Source: JAAYCB01 sp012744395
Lineage (GTDB): Bacteria > Planctomycetota > Planctomycetia > Pirellulales > Thermoguttaceae
Reading direction: 5' to 3'
DNA: 64,000 nt
Assembly: GCA_028703175.1 (NCBI GenBank)
Contig: JAQVNJ010000003.1
Span: 1-64,000, forward strand
The notes under the pieces were generated by a model. The model saw only the letters and a program-made list of their open reading frames with translations. It did not search any database and was not told where the DNA came from. Within the stretch, counting starts at the first letter, position 1; each line of letters begins with the position of its first letter. Of this stretch, positions 18,659-28,122 are shown one piece after another. Made by a program: the position numbers and the translations under genes.

Positions 18659-20401
18659 ATGCCCAAACGTTGGCGCATCCAGCCGCATGACCCAGACCAT
18701 ATCGCCCGGCTACAGCAGTCGGCTGGCGTGCCGGCCGTGGTTGCCCAACTGCTGATCTGCCGGGGGATTCGCGAAGCGGAATCGGCGCGCGAATTCCTCG
18801 ATCCGAAGCTCACCGATCTCCGCGACCCGAACCTACTGCCCGGCTGCAAAGCGGCCGCGGAGAAGCTCCACGAGGCGATTCGCGGCGGCCGCCGGATCAC
18901 CATCTACGGCGACTACGACGTCGACGGGATGACCGGCACGGCGATCCTCTTCCGATGCCTGAAGCTGCTCGGAGCCGACGTAGACTACTACTTGCCGAGC
19001 CGGCTCGACGAAGGCTACGGGATGCACGATGAGGCGGTCCGCCGCCTTGCCGCGCAAGGCACGCAGGTGCTGGTGACCGTCGACTGCGGAATCTCCAGCG
19101 CAAGCCAGGCCCGCACCGCCCGGGAGACCGGCATCGACCTGATCGTCACGGACCACCACGCCCCAGGGGGAGAGCTGCCCGAGGCCGAGGCGATCGTCCA
19201 TCCCCACCTGCCCGGCAGCGACTACCCGTTCGATGGACTGAGCGGCGCGGCCGTGGCCTTCAAGCTGGCCTGGGCCCTCTGCCAGCAGGCGGCTGGCGCC
19301 AAGCGGGTCAGCCCGTGGATGCGGGATTTCCTCGTCTCGGCGGTCGGGCTTGCCGCAATGGGAACCGTGGCCGACGTGGTCCCGCTGGTCGATGAAAACC
19401 GCGTCCTTGTCCGCCACGGGCTCAGCAGCCTGAAGGAGAAGCCCGGCGTCGGTTTGGAGGCACTGATGAAGCTCGCCGAACTCGACCGCAAGCCCTACCT
19501 GGATGCGGAAGATATCGGCTATGCGCTCGGCCCCCGGCTGAACGCGGCCGGCCGGCTCGGCCAGGCCCAGCTTGCCGTCGAGCTGCTCGTCACCGACCGG
19601 CCGGATCGCGCCGAGGAGCTCGCCCGGTATATCAGCGGGTTGAACGAGAGCCGCCAGACGCTCGAACGGAGCATTTACCTGGCGGCGAGCAAGCAAGTCA
19701 AGGACACGTTCGATCCGTCGGGCGACGCGGCGCTGGTACTCGCCGAGCGGGGATGGCACCCGGGCGTGATCGGGATCGTCGCCGGCCGGTTGGCTGAAAA
19801 ATACCATCGGCCGACGGTGCTCATCGCGCTCGACCCGCTGGGCGTCAAGCCCGGCACCGGCTCGGCGCGGAGTGTGCCGGGATTCGACCTGCATGCCGCC
19901 CTCTGCCGCTGCGGCGAACACCTGGTCGCGCACGGCGGCCACGCCGCCGCCGCCGGCCTGACGATCGAGCAGTCGCAGGTCGCGGCGTTCCGCGCCGCGT
20001 TCTGCGAGTTGGCCGCCGAGGAGATCTGCGAGGAGCTCAGGGTCGCCGAGCTGCGAATCGACGCCGAAGCGCCCCTCAGCGCGTTTACGCTCAAGGTGGT
20101 CGGGCAGATCGAGCAGCTCGCCCCCTTCGGCCAGTCGAACGCGCGGCCCCTGCTGTGCACCAGCGGCGTGACCCTCGCCGAACCGCCGAGGCAGATCGGG
20201 GCCAGTGGAAACCACCTGGCGCTGAAGTTGACCCAGCACAATGTCACGCTGCGGGCGGTTGCCTTTGGCGGCGGGGAGTGGGCCGAGGAGTTGGCCGGCG
20301 TCAGCGCGCCGCTGGATGTGGCTTTTCGCCCGGTGATCAACTCCTTCCGCGGCCGCCGGAGCGTCGAACTGCACCTGGTCGATTGGCGCGCCAATCCGTA
20401 A
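18659..20401 (+). CDS. recJ: Single-stranded-DNA-specific exonuclease RecJ
   Basis: 580 residues, starting at ATG 18659 with GAGGTG about nine bases upstream; a further upstream in-frame start at 18587 codes for Cys-rich non-conserved residues. DHH phosphoesterase motifs: ITIYGDYDVDGMTGTAIL (motif I), VDCGISS, VTDHHAPG (the DHH motif), LGPRLNAAGRLGQA, and the C-terminal DHHA1 region with a GHAAAAGLT motif (HGGHAAAAGLTIE), then an OB-like domain with FGQSNARPL. It degrades 5' single strands in recombination and repair. Length is typical. Confidence 0.95.
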   Translation: MPKRWRIQPHDPDHIARLQQSAGVPAVVAQLLICRGIREAESAREFLDPKLTDLRDPNLLPGCKAAAEKLHEAIRGGRRITIYGDYDVDGMTGTAILFRCLKLLGADVDYYLPSRLDEGYGMHDEAVRRLAAQGTQVLVTVDCGISSASQARTARETGIDLIVTDHHAPGGELPEAEAIVHPHLPGSDYPFDGLSGAAVAFKLAWALCQQAAGAKRVSPWMRDFLVSAVGLAAMGTVADVVPLVDENRVLVRHGLSSLKEKPGVGLEALMKLAELDRKPYLDAEDIGYALGPRLNAAGRLGQAQLAVELLVTDRPDRAEELARYISGLNESRQTLERSIYLAASKQVKDTFDPSGDAALVLAERGWHPGVIGIVAGRLAEKYHRPTVLIALDPLGVKPGTGSARSVPGFDLHAALCRCGEHLVAHGGHAAAAGLTIEQSQVAAFRAAFCELAAEEICEELRVAELRIDAEAPLSAFTLKVVGQIEQLAPFGQSNARPLLCTSGVTLAEPPRQIGASGNHLALKLTQHNVTLRAVAFGGGEWAEELAGVSAPLDVAFRPVINSFRGRRSVELHLVDWRANP

Positions 20402-20510
20402 CGGCTATTCCAGGGCCATGCCGAACGCCCCCCGCGGCCGGAGACGGGGGGGGGGCGTCGATCGTCTCGGAATCGGCTCCCAACCGCACTCGTCCGCCGG
20501 ACGCGCAACG

Positions 20511-21182
20511 ATGTTCGACGATTTGAGCACCCCCCCTGATCTGCTTGCCGCCAAGCAACAGATGCTCGAGAAGGACCTGCGAGGGCGGGGAATCCGCGAC
20601 ACATGGACCCTCCACGCCATGGCCCGCGTGCCGCGGGAACGATTCGTCCCCCCCCCGTCGCGGAGCGAGGCGTATGCCGACAATGCCCTGCCGATCGGCC
20701 TCGGGCAGACGATCAGCCAGCCGTATATCGTGGCCCTGATGACCGAAATGCTCTGCTTGACCGGGGCCGAACGGGTCCTGGAAATCGGCACCGGCAGCGG
20801 CTATCAGACGGCCGTCCTGGCCGAAATCACCCGCGAAGTCCTCAGCGTTGAGCGAATCGAAGCGCTTTCGCGCCGGGCCGGAGAGGCCCTCGGCGAACTG
20901 GGCCATGCAAACATCACGCTGATCGTCGGCGACGGCACGCTGGGTTACCCGCAAGCCGCGCCCTACGACCGGATTCTCGTCACGGCCGGCGCCCCGGAGA
21001 TTCCCCGCGCTTTGACGGACCAACTGGCCGACGGCGGGATTCTCGTGATACCGGTTGGCGAGGACGATACCCAGTTTCTCCTGGCCGTTCGTCGCCAGGG
21101 GGATCGGCTCTTGAAAACCCGTCGGACCCCCTGCCGATTCGTTCGCCTGGTCGGCGAGCAGGGCTGGCCGCAAGGGGATTGA
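20511..21182 (+). CDS. pcm: Protein-L-isoaspartate O-methyltransferase
   Basis: 223 residues from ATG 20511; the frame opens at 20418 with a basic low-complexity stretch. Family motifs: MARVPRERFVPP, YADNALPIGLGQTISQPYIV (substrate loop), the SAM-binding motif VLEIGTGSGYQTAVLA, then GDGTLGYPQAAPYDRILVTA and PVG near the end. It methylates isoaspartyl residues for repair of aged proteins. It is 109 bases after recJ and probably cotranscribed with it. Its 3' end abuts the truncated, oppositely oriented hemerythrin gene. Confidence 0.93.
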   Translation: MFDDLSTPPDLLAAKQQMLEKDLRGRGIRDTWTLHAMARVPRERFVPPPSRSEAYADNALPIGLGQTISQPYIVALMTEMLCLTGAERVLEIGTGSGYQTAVLAEITREVLSVERIEALSRRAGEALGELGHANITLIVGDGTLGYPQAAPYDRILVTAGAPEIPRALTDQLADGGILVIPVGEDDTQFLLAVRRQGDRLLKTRRTPCRFVRLVGEQGWPQGD

Positions 21183-21550
21183 CCGCCGGCCGCGGCACGG
21201 CCCGCATCGTCCACCACGCGCGGTGTCTCAGCATCGCCCGCCGCAGCCGGCCCAATGGTGGCGTCCATGCCTTGAATATAGAGGCGACCAAGCTCGTGCT
21301 CGCGGAGCATGACCACCACCGGGCTACAGTCGCCGGAGAATCCGCTGGTCTCCATCACCGGGAAGAGTTGCGCCTCTTCCTTGCCGTGATGGCAGTGATC
21401 GGCAAAGCCGCGAAAGAACTCGATGGCCTGCTTTGCCGATGCCGTGTCCAGCTTGTTCTCGGACGTGCATTGCGCCAGGATCTTTTCCAGGCAGTCAAGC
21501 ACCTGTTCGATGACCCGGTGCTCGCTCATCAGGATGTCCGTGGGCTTCAT
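21183..21550 (-). pseudogene. Hemerythrin-like domain protein, 3'-truncated
   Basis: Strong AGGAGG precedes ATG 21550. The protein begins MKPTDILMSEHRVIEQVLDC and continues with FFRGFADHCHHGKEEAQLFP and MLREHELGRLYIQGMDA, carrying His and Glu ligands of a hemerythrin four-helix bundle. The last helix with the H..KED..LFP ligands is missing; from about 21230 the reading frame runs antisense into pcm. The deletion point coincides with the pcm 3' end, so a rearrangement joined the two. As it stands it cannot form a complete di-iron site. Confidence 0.7.
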
Positions 21551-21551
21551 C

Positions 21552-21945
21552 TTAGGCCTCCTTTTGATGATACTGGTGGTCCACATCGCCGTGCTCGCCT
21601 TCATGGACTCCCTCTGCCGCGTGCATGAAGGCGGCATACGCTTCAACATAAGCGCGTCCGGCCGGCAAAGCATCCGCTCGAAGAGATACATATCGGCCAA
21701 CTCCCTCGCTTCGGGGCCGAGTTTCCTGACGGCCAGGGTCTTCTGGAAGGCCGTCTTGATGGCAGCCTCATCGTCGGGCTGCACCCAGATCAGCACGAGG
21801 TTGACGTCCCCCTCCGCCAGCGCTTTCTGGGCCGCCTTGACCACCGCCCCATCCATCCCATCGCAGTGGGCCAGCGCCATAGCGGGCGCCAGCCACGCGG
21901 CTGCAAGCAGGGCAATTCCTTAGAGGATGCCAACGGACGAAGGCC
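21552..21945 (-). pseudogene. DUF6448-like secreted protein, broken
   Basis: Three pieces of one family occur in different frames. A signal peptide (ALLAAAWLAPAMALA) lies just after an in-frame stop. The N-terminal part is HCDGMDGAVVKAAQKALAEG and VNLVLIWVQPDDEAAIKTAF, running to LADMYLFERML. The C-terminal tail GRAYVEAYAAFMHAAEGVHE...DVDHQYHQKEA ends in TAA at 21552-21554. The middle (about 80 residues of the roughly 190 in the family) is deleted and the frames do not join. It precedes the hemerythrin remnant closely, so both were probably one operon that decayed together. Confidence 0.65.
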
Positions 21946-21949
21946 GCGA

Positions 21950-24900
21950 TCATTGCCACGAGGGCGAGGACAAATCGCGCTCGGGGTCGAAAGGCAGGTC
22001 CTTCCGTACGATCACGACTTTTGCGATCCGCGTGCCGCTTTCCCGATTGCGAATCTGGATCGTGTGCCGGCCGGCTTCGAGGGGAACCACGGTTCTGGCC
22101 CGCCCGGCCGACTTGCCCTCGATACGGTTGCGGACGGCGGTCCAGTGCCATGCCCCGAGCTGATCGAGATCGCTGAGCGACGGTGGCCCGCCGTCGATCG
22201 AGACGTAGAAGCTGTCCGACTCGGCCGAGGGGCCGAACGTGCGGGCCCAGAGGACGTACTCGCCGGGGGTCGAAATCTCGAAACGGCCATAGGCGCCTCC
22301 CTGTTCGCGGCTGCCGGGAGTCGCGACGGCGATATGCCGGTCGGAAGGCCGCTCGGCGTCGGTCTGCACGGCCATCGGCTCGACGAGCCACAACTGGTCC
22401 GCTTCCATGACCACCAGGCCGGGCGACGTTTCGCGGAACAGGGGAAGGCCCGACGCAATCAACTCGCCGGGGGCGAGCCGCCGCAGCGGGGTTGCCGCGT
22501 GGCGGGTGTCGTTCGCCTGGAGTCGAATGCGATCCAGCGCCGGCGCCGTTCCCGTGGCGGCCACGAAGACCTCGGCGCCTTGCGGCGCGGTGCAGTTCTC
22601 GATCACCGCATCGTCGACGCCGATCAGCCAGATCACGGGGAAACGCGGCGATGCCGCCGTCGCGTTCATGCGGTCCACCAGGAGATTCTTGACGTCGTCG
22701 CAGACGAGCATCGGCCGCGGGTCGGCGTTCTCCGTGCGGATCGTGACGTTGCGAAGCTGAATCCCGTCGGCATGCCGGCAATAGAGCCCGTAGGCGGGGA
22801 GTTGGCCGAAGATGGAGGACGACGGGTAGGCGTCGGGCCGCTCGGGCACGGATCGAAAGACGTCGGTCTCCCGCCCGCCGCCGGGGTGGCGGATCGACAC
22901 GTTCTCGATCCGCACGTCCTCGATGCGGTGCTCGGGCAGCCCCGAGATGAAGCCCGCGCGCGGCGGGTAGCGCCGGCAATCGGCGACGCCGGCGTTGTCG
23001 ATGCCGTGCTCCAGGAGGATTTCGCGGTACGACTTGTCGGACAACTCGACCTGGACGTCCTTGATCCGCACGCCGCGGAGCGAGCCGGGCGCGATCGGTT
23101 CGCCCTGCTGGAAGTAGTGGGGGCGCAGCCTCGCGCCGAGGCGGATCAGGATGGCGGCCTGCGCGTCGTGCGCCCGCACGCCCTCGATCTCCACGTTTTC
23201 CAGCTCCGTGCCGTCGACCGAGTAGATTTCGATCGCCTTGGGACCCCAACCTTCGAGGTTGCGGACGACGAGATTCGCGTAGGGCGCACGGGTCTCCGTG
23301 CCGAGTTTAATTGCGCCGCGATAGGTGAAGACCCGGTTGTTGAGCACCCGGTAGTTGCGGTTCACCCGGTCGGACGACTGGCTCTTGACCACGATCGCGT
23401 CGTCGTCGGAGATCACCGTGCAATCTTCGATCAGGACGTCTTCGCATCCGGACAGGTCGATGCCGTCGTTGTTGCGGCCGGGGCGGGGGCTGTTGACCGT
23501 GGCGCCGCGGATGCTGAGATTCCGGCAGCGGATGTAGTGCTGGGTCCAGGAGCCGGAGTTGCGGGTGGTCACGTCGCAGACGTTCACCCCGTCGCAATCG
23601 TTCAGGTAGAGAATCTGGACGCGCCATGCCCGAGAGGTGAACGCCTGCCCCTGGCCGTCGATCACGCCCGGGCCGGTGACGGCGATGTTGCGGGCGCCGT
23701 CGGCATAGATCAGCCCCTGCTGGGGATAGTGCGTGCGATTGGTGCTCCCCAGGATCGTCGCTCCTTCGTCGAGGTGCAGCTGGACTCCGCTGTTCAGCCG
23801 CACCGTGCCCGTGCGGTAGACGCCCGGCGGCAGGAGCACGATCCCGCCGCCCGCCGCGCAGGCGGCGTCGACGGCCGCCTGGATCGCCGGCATGTCGAGG
23901 TGGACGCCGTCGCCGGTGGCCCCGTAGTCGCGAACGTTGAACCGGCGGGCATCGCCGGGGAGCTGGTCGTGGAGAGTCCGCCGCCGCGGCTTGCCGGCCG
24001 GCCTGGTTTGCGGCGGTTTGGCGGGCGACTCGGAGAACTCGGGCACCTGCACCGGGAAGGTCCGGTCCATCAGGTCGGCGAGTGCGAGTTGCCCGAAGCC
24101 GTTGTGTCCCCAAGCCCAGATGCGTCCTTTGGCATCCCGCGCCAGGGCGTGGCGGACGCCGCCGGCGAACTCGACAATGTCGCCGAGCAGCGGCTGGTCG
24201 CCCCCCTCGCCGTCGCCGCCGTCGCCGCGGCGGATCAACTGGGGCCGGTCGCGATTGACTCCCAACGGCAGACCGGCGCCCAGTTCGCCAAACACGTTCC
24301 ATCCCCAGGACCGGAGCGTACCGTCGTCGATCCGTGCCCAACTGATCTCGTAGCCCGCGGCGACCGCGGCGACTTTCTCCAGCGCCGCCTGGCCGTCAGG
24401 GCCCACGACGCGGACGGGGGCCGGCACCTGCCGCACATTGGCATTGCCTTCCCAGAAGTTCGCCCGAGTCCCCTCGCCGAGTTGGCCGCCGCCGTTGTAT
24501 CCCCAGGCCACCGCGGTGCCGTCTTCAAGCACCGCGAGATTGTGAAAGACTCCGGCGGCGATCGCTTTGACCTGTCGGAGGATGCCGTCTCCGCCGATCC
24601 CCAGGACCTGAACCGCCGTGGGAGAGTGCCGGGTCTCGGGCCGGCCCGATTGCCGCCGCGCGCCGACGCCCAACTGGCCTTCCCAGTTGCCGCCCCAGGC
24701 GCAGACCGTGCCGTCGTCGAGCAGTGCAATGGTGTGATGAATCCCACAGGCCACCGCGCCGACGCGCTGGAGCCGCCCCTGGCCGCCGAGGCCCAGGACT
24801 TGCACCGGATGGGTGCTCCAGCGGTTGCTGTCGCGGACGCCGTCGCCCAACTGCCCGTGACACGAACTGCCCCACGCCCAGACGGTGCCGTCCTGTAGGA

Positions 24901-25357
24901 TCGCGACTGAATGGTCCCAGCCGGCGGCCACGGCGACCGCGCCGCGGAGGACTCCTTTGCCCGCGGGGCCGAGCACCGGGACGGGCAGATTGCTGTGTGC
25001 TTGGAGTCCCCAGGCCCCGTTGCCCAACTGGCCGAAGGCGTTGTTGCCCCACGCCCAGACGGTGCCGTCGCGGAGAATGGCCAGGGTATGGTGCGTGCCG
25101 GCCGAGACGGCGACCACATCGGCCAGGCGCCCTTCTCCGCCGGGGCCGCGGACGGCAACCGGGAGAGGACTGGCGTTGAAACTGCCGTCGCCGAGTTGGC
25201 CGAGGCGGTTTTCTCCCCAGCTCCAGACGCCGCCGCGCTCATCCACGACCACGCTGTGCCGCCATCCGGCGGCCAGCCTCTGGGGGCTCTCGGCGCGCGC
25301 GGAGGAGACTGTTGCCAGCACCGCCGCGGCGATCATCATGTACGGATTGCTGAACAT
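21950..25357 (-). CDS. Secreted fusion of an RCC1-type beta-propeller and a GH28-like beta-helix
   Basis: 1135 residues from ATG 25357, fixed by GGGAGGTG five bases upstream. Signal peptide MMIAAAVLATVSSARA. Residues about 20-415 are seven RCC1 repeats with the W-WG.N..GQLG.G pattern (VWSWGENRLGQLGDG, VWAWGNNAFGQLGNG and so on). A Pro/Lys linker follows. From about residue 470 (FNVRDYGATGDG) a polygalacturonase-type helix has NNDGIDLSGCEDVLIEDC and SDDDAIVVKS near residues 626-650, equivalent to the GH28 NTD and DD sites. The usual GHG site is replaced by YRGAIKLGT, so the chemistry may differ. A C-terminal beta-sandwich (about residue 1020 on) probably binds sugar. Confidence 0.85.
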   Translation of the reverse strand: MFSNPYMMIAAAVLATVSSARAESPQRLAAGWRHSVVVDERGGVWSWGENRLGQLGDGSFNASPLPVAVRGPGGEGRLADVVAVSAGTHHTLAILRDGTVWAWGNNAFGQLGNGAWGLQAHSNLPVPVLGPAGKGVLRGAVAVAAGWDHSVAILQDGTVWAWGSSCHGQLGDGVRDSNRWSTHPVQVLGLGGQGRLQRVGAVACGIHHTIALLDDGTVCAWGGNWEGQLGVGARRQSGRPETRHSPTAVQVLGIGGDGILRQVKAIAAGVFHNLAVLEDGTAVAWGYNGGGQLGEGTRANFWEGNANVRQVPAPVRVVGPDGQAALEKVAAVAAGYEISWARIDDGTLRSWGWNVFGELGAGLPLGVNRDRPQLIRRGDGGDGEGGDQPLLGDIVEFAGGVRHALARDAKGRIWAWGHNGFGQLALADLMDRTFPVQVPEFSESPAKPPQTRPAGKPRRRTLHDQLPGDARRFNVRDYGATGDGVHLDMPAIQAAVDAACAAGGGIVLLPPGVYRTGTVRLNSGVQLHLDEGATILGSTNRTHYPQQGLIYADGARNIAVTGPGVIDGQGQAFTSRAWRVQILYLNDCDGVNVCDVTTRNSGSWTQHYIRCRNLSIRGATVNSPRPGRNNDGIDLSGCEDVLIEDCTVISDDDAIVVKSQSSDRVNRNYRVLNNRVFTYRGAIKLGTETRAPYANLVVRNLEGWGPKAIEIYSVDGTELENVEIEGVRAHDAQAAILIRLGARLRPHYFQQGEPIAPGSLRGVRIKDVQVELSDKSYREILLEHGIDNAGVADCRRYPPRAGFISGLPEHRIEDVRIENVSIRHPGGGRETDVFRSVPERPDAYPSSSIFGQLPAYGLYCRHADGIQLRNVTIRTENADPRPMLVCDDVKNLLVDRMNATAASPRFPVIWLIGVDDAVIENCTAPQGAEVFVAATGTAPALDRIRLQANDTRHAATPLRRLAPGELIASGLPLFRETSPGLVVMEADQLWLVEPMAVQTDAERPSDRHIAVATPGSREQGGAYGRFEISTPGEYVLWARTFGPSAESDSFYVSIDGGPPSLSDLDQLGAWHWTAVRNRIEGKSAGRARTVVPLEAGRHTIQIRNRESGTRIAKVVIVRKDLPFDPERDLSSPSWQ

Positions 25358-25956
25358 CGAACACCTCCCGCAACAGCCGGGCCGCAAGACCCACGACGGC
25401 CGGCTGCACTGTCCAAAACGAGTTCTTCCCTCGGCAACACGCGATGGCATGCGAACCACCCGCGTGATTGCCATTCTGCTCGATGGCCGCCGGCGTGAAA
25501 AGAGAGAAGAGCGGCAAGGCTCCGGCACGGGCGGCAACGCCGCCAGCAGGGCATCGGCCGGGAGGATGCTGTCGAGACTCTGGCAGCGGCCGGCCGGGAC
25601 TACCGCGAACGAGCTGCCCGGGACGTTCGACAAGCTGTGGGCCCGGCCGCACGAGGCAAGGGGGGGAGGATCAGGTCGCCAGCCCGCTGCGGCGGCGGCT
25701 TCGCCGGATCGCCCGTGAGGCCGTCCTTTTCGGCGTCGAGCAGCGCCAGGTCGGGCCGCCCGATCAGCTTTCGAATCGTCTCACGCGATGGCTTGCGGAA
25801 CGCCCGTTCCTGTCGATTGCCGCACCCGCGCCGACGCTCTTCCCGAAATTCCTCCGGGGGGTGGGACAGGATCTGGCCGGGTGGGCCGCTAATCTTGACG
25901 GGGGAACGGAATCCGGCGCGAAAACCACCAGGATGCAGCCACCCGCGGAGACCGCC
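25358..25956 (+). other. 600-base gap between divergent genes; no supported gene
   Basis: The downstream ORF is open across most of this stretch, but the translation (Arg/Pro-rich, then an RRRLRRIAREAVLFGVEQ segment) has no family look. The 25700-25870 part has coding-like third-position GC on the plus strand and could be the tail of a lost gene. No promoter or terminator is evident. Confidence 0.4.
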
Positions 25957-27450
25957 ATGCAGACCAAACACCCCGCCGAACTGCCCGCCGAGCAGCTTCT
26001 GGGCGAAATCGAGACCTGGATCGCCGGAATGCAGTGTTACGACGCCACCGTCGGCCCCGGCGAGCAGGCCAATTTCGAACGCGAGCCGGACAACCGGCAC
26101 GACCCCTGCTCGATTCGCGTCGCCAACGTCCATCGTCAGCCCGTCGGGCACCTGCCCCGCCAGGTCGCCGCCTGGCTGGCGCCGCTGGTCGACTCGGGCC
26201 GGGTCCGCATCGAGGGGTATCTGCCGCAGAGTGCCTCTCCGTCGGCCGGACGCCGCGGCAGCCTGCCCGTCAGGCTGGCCGTCTTCCTCAGCCCGTCGGG
26301 CAAGCAGCTGATTTCCCGGCGCGAGGTCCGCACCAAGCTCGACGTCCTGCATCAGGTGGTTCGCCGAAGTTATGAGGACGCAATCCATTACGCCGATGCC
26401 AGGCTGATCGACGGGCTGATCGAGGGCCTCTGGCCGCTTGCCCGCCAGCCGCTCCTGCCCGAGAGCCGGATGCTGCTGGCGATGCTCCCCGAGATGGCCC
26501 GGGAGCGGCGGGTTGGCCAGTCGATCCAAGGCATGGCCCGGCTCCATGAGTTGGCCGGCGTCGTCCAGATTGGCGCCCCTCTGCGTCACGAGAGCCTGAC
26601 GATCTTTCCGCTCGTCTGGCCCGATCCCGGCGAGCCGTCCTACACGCTCCTCGAGCCGGCGATCGAGGCGGGCACCGCCCGGGTCGAGGAGCTCAGCGAG
26701 AATGGCGATGTACCCCGTCTGGCCGTGACCAACAGCGGCCCTCTGCCAATCCTCATCCCCGAGGGCGAGATTCTCGTTGGCGCCAAGCAGAACCGCGTGG
26801 TGAACGTCACCGTCCTGGTCGCCGCCCGCAGCCGTTTCACGCTCCCGGTCAGTTGTGTCGAACAGGGCCGCTGGCAGTACCAGCGGCGCGATTTTCGCGC
26901 CCGCTACGCGGCTCCGCCGTCGATCCGGTCGAAGAAGTTGCGGTCCGTGCATCGAAACCGGCGCGAGCGCGGCGAGGCCCGCAGCGACCAGGACGAAGTT
27001 TGGAACGACGTGGCGGCCTGTCTCCACAGGATGGGGGTCGATTCGCAGACCGCCAGCCTGGCGGACGGCTACGCCCGGTCGGAAGCCAGTCTTCGCGAGT
27101 GCCGCGAGCAGCTCGTTCTGCCCAGCGAGTCGGCGGGGCTGATCGCCGCCCGACGCGGCAAGATCGTGGGTCTGGACCTGTTCGGCTCGCCACGCATCTT
27201 CGCGCAGATCAGGCCGCGGCTCCTCGACGCGTACCTCCTCGACAGCCTCCATGATCGGCGGCGTTCAGCGCAGGCCGGGGCCGAGGCGGCCCGCCAGTTT
27301 CTCGACCAGGCGGTCGCCCGGGCATGCCCGCGGGCGGCGGCCCTCGGCGAGGGGATCGAACTGGAAATCCAAGCGGAGGAGGTCGTCGGCAGCGCACTGC
27401 TCTACGGCGACGAGGTCTGCCATCTCGCGGCGTTCCGCAGCGTTTCCTGA
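25957..27450 (+). CDS. HIRAN domain plus ARPP-1-like domain protein
   Basis: 497 residues; ATG 25957 has GGAG six bases upstream (an alternative ATG is at 25933). Residues about 25-90 fit a HIRAN domain, the module that binds DNA ends: YDATVGPGEQANFEREPDNR, HDPCSIRVAN, PVGHLPRQVAAWLAPL. The C-terminal half resembles the ARPP-1 / DUF6569 family: LRHESLTIFPL, ARVEELSENGDVPRLAVTNS, EGEILVGAKQNRVVNVTVLV and LPVSCVEQGRWQYQ. ARPP-1 was predicted by comparative genomics to belong to bacterial conflict or ADP-ribosyl-linked systems, but no activity is established. It forms the left edge of the eroded defence-type island. Domain names are from memory of motifs. Confidence 0.65.
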   Translation: MQTKHPAELPAEQLLGEIETWIAGMQCYDATVGPGEQANFEREPDNRHDPCSIRVANVHRQPVGHLPRQVAAWLAPLVDSGRVRIEGYLPQSASPSAGRRGSLPVRLAVFLSPSGKQLISRREVRTKLDVLHQVVRRSYEDAIHYADARLIDGLIEGLWPLARQPLLPESRMLLAMLPEMARERRVGQSIQGMARLHELAGVVQIGAPLRHESLTIFPLVWPDPGEPSYTLLEPAIEAGTARVEELSENGDVPRLAVTNSGPLPILIPEGEILVGAKQNRVVNVTVLVAARSRFTLPVSCVEQGRWQYQRRDFRARYAAPPSIRSKKLRSVHRNRRERGEARSDQDEVWNDVAACLHRMGVDSQTASLADGYARSEASLRECREQLVLPSESAGLIAARRGKIVGLDLFGSPRIFAQIRPRLLDAYLLDSLHDRRRSAQAGAEAARQFLDQAVARACPRAAALGEGIELEIQAEEVVGSALLYGDEVCHLAAFRSVS

Positions 27451-27499
27451 AGCGTTTCCGGCGAGCTCCCGCAACAGGAGCCCAGCGATGGACCCAAGT

Positions 27500-27857
27500 G
27501 CTTGCAGCCAGCGAGCTTCCGACTATTCTAGGAACATTGCTCGTACATACCCCTATGGCATTGCCTACCATCATGGCTCGTTGTATCTGGTCGGCTGGTC
27601 CCCGAACCACCAGGAAATCCGCCAGTGGAAGGTGAACCGGATCGAGGAGTTGCACCTGGAGGAGTTCCGCTTCCCCTGGCCCGAAGACTTCAGTCTCCTC
27701 GCCCATCTGACCAGGTCGTCCGTCTTCCACGGCGGCGGGTAAGTCCACGTGAAGACCCGGTTCGCGCCGAGAGTCGCCCGTTATGTCAAGGAAGCGAAGT
27801 GGGTGACACGAGATTGCCGGATGGTGAGCCGAGGGGAGGCGGGAGATTGGCCGAGTC
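27500..27857 (+). pseudogene. WYL-domain transcriptional regulator fragment
   Basis: One frame reads YPYGIAYHHGSLYLVGWSPN then HQEIRQWKVNRIEELHLEEF and PEDFSLLAHL, the C-terminal WYL effector-sensing region. Near 27742 the frame is lost, and it resumes one base over as VHVKTRFAPRVARYVKEAKW, the normal family continuation. The HTH N-terminal half is missing. WYL regulators often control defence islands. The following 27860-28122 stretch has no gene I can support. Confidence 0.7.
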
Positions 27858-28122
27858 GGTGACACTTCCTACTGAGAACCCGCAACAGTCGCCCAGGCGG
27901 CCGAGTCGTAAGGGCGATCTATGCAGACACTTGAGTAACCCATTGTGAAGCTTTACGATAGAGCCTCCGAGTTCACCTCGCCCACAGGATGACGAGCCAT
28001 GGGCCGAGATTCGGCAGCCCCCCAGATTTCTGTGAACGAGCATTGACGTCGAGGGTGAATGTGCCTGGGCGTGCTTCCTTAGGCCGGACGAGATAGTCTG
28101 CCAACGAAATCGACGAATTGCC

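Noticed and set aside
21866..24898. 1010-codon open frame on the plus strand
   Set aside because: It is antisense to the RCC1/GH28-like gene; the translation is Ala/Arg/Asp-rich with no domain pattern, a usual shadow in high-GC DNA.
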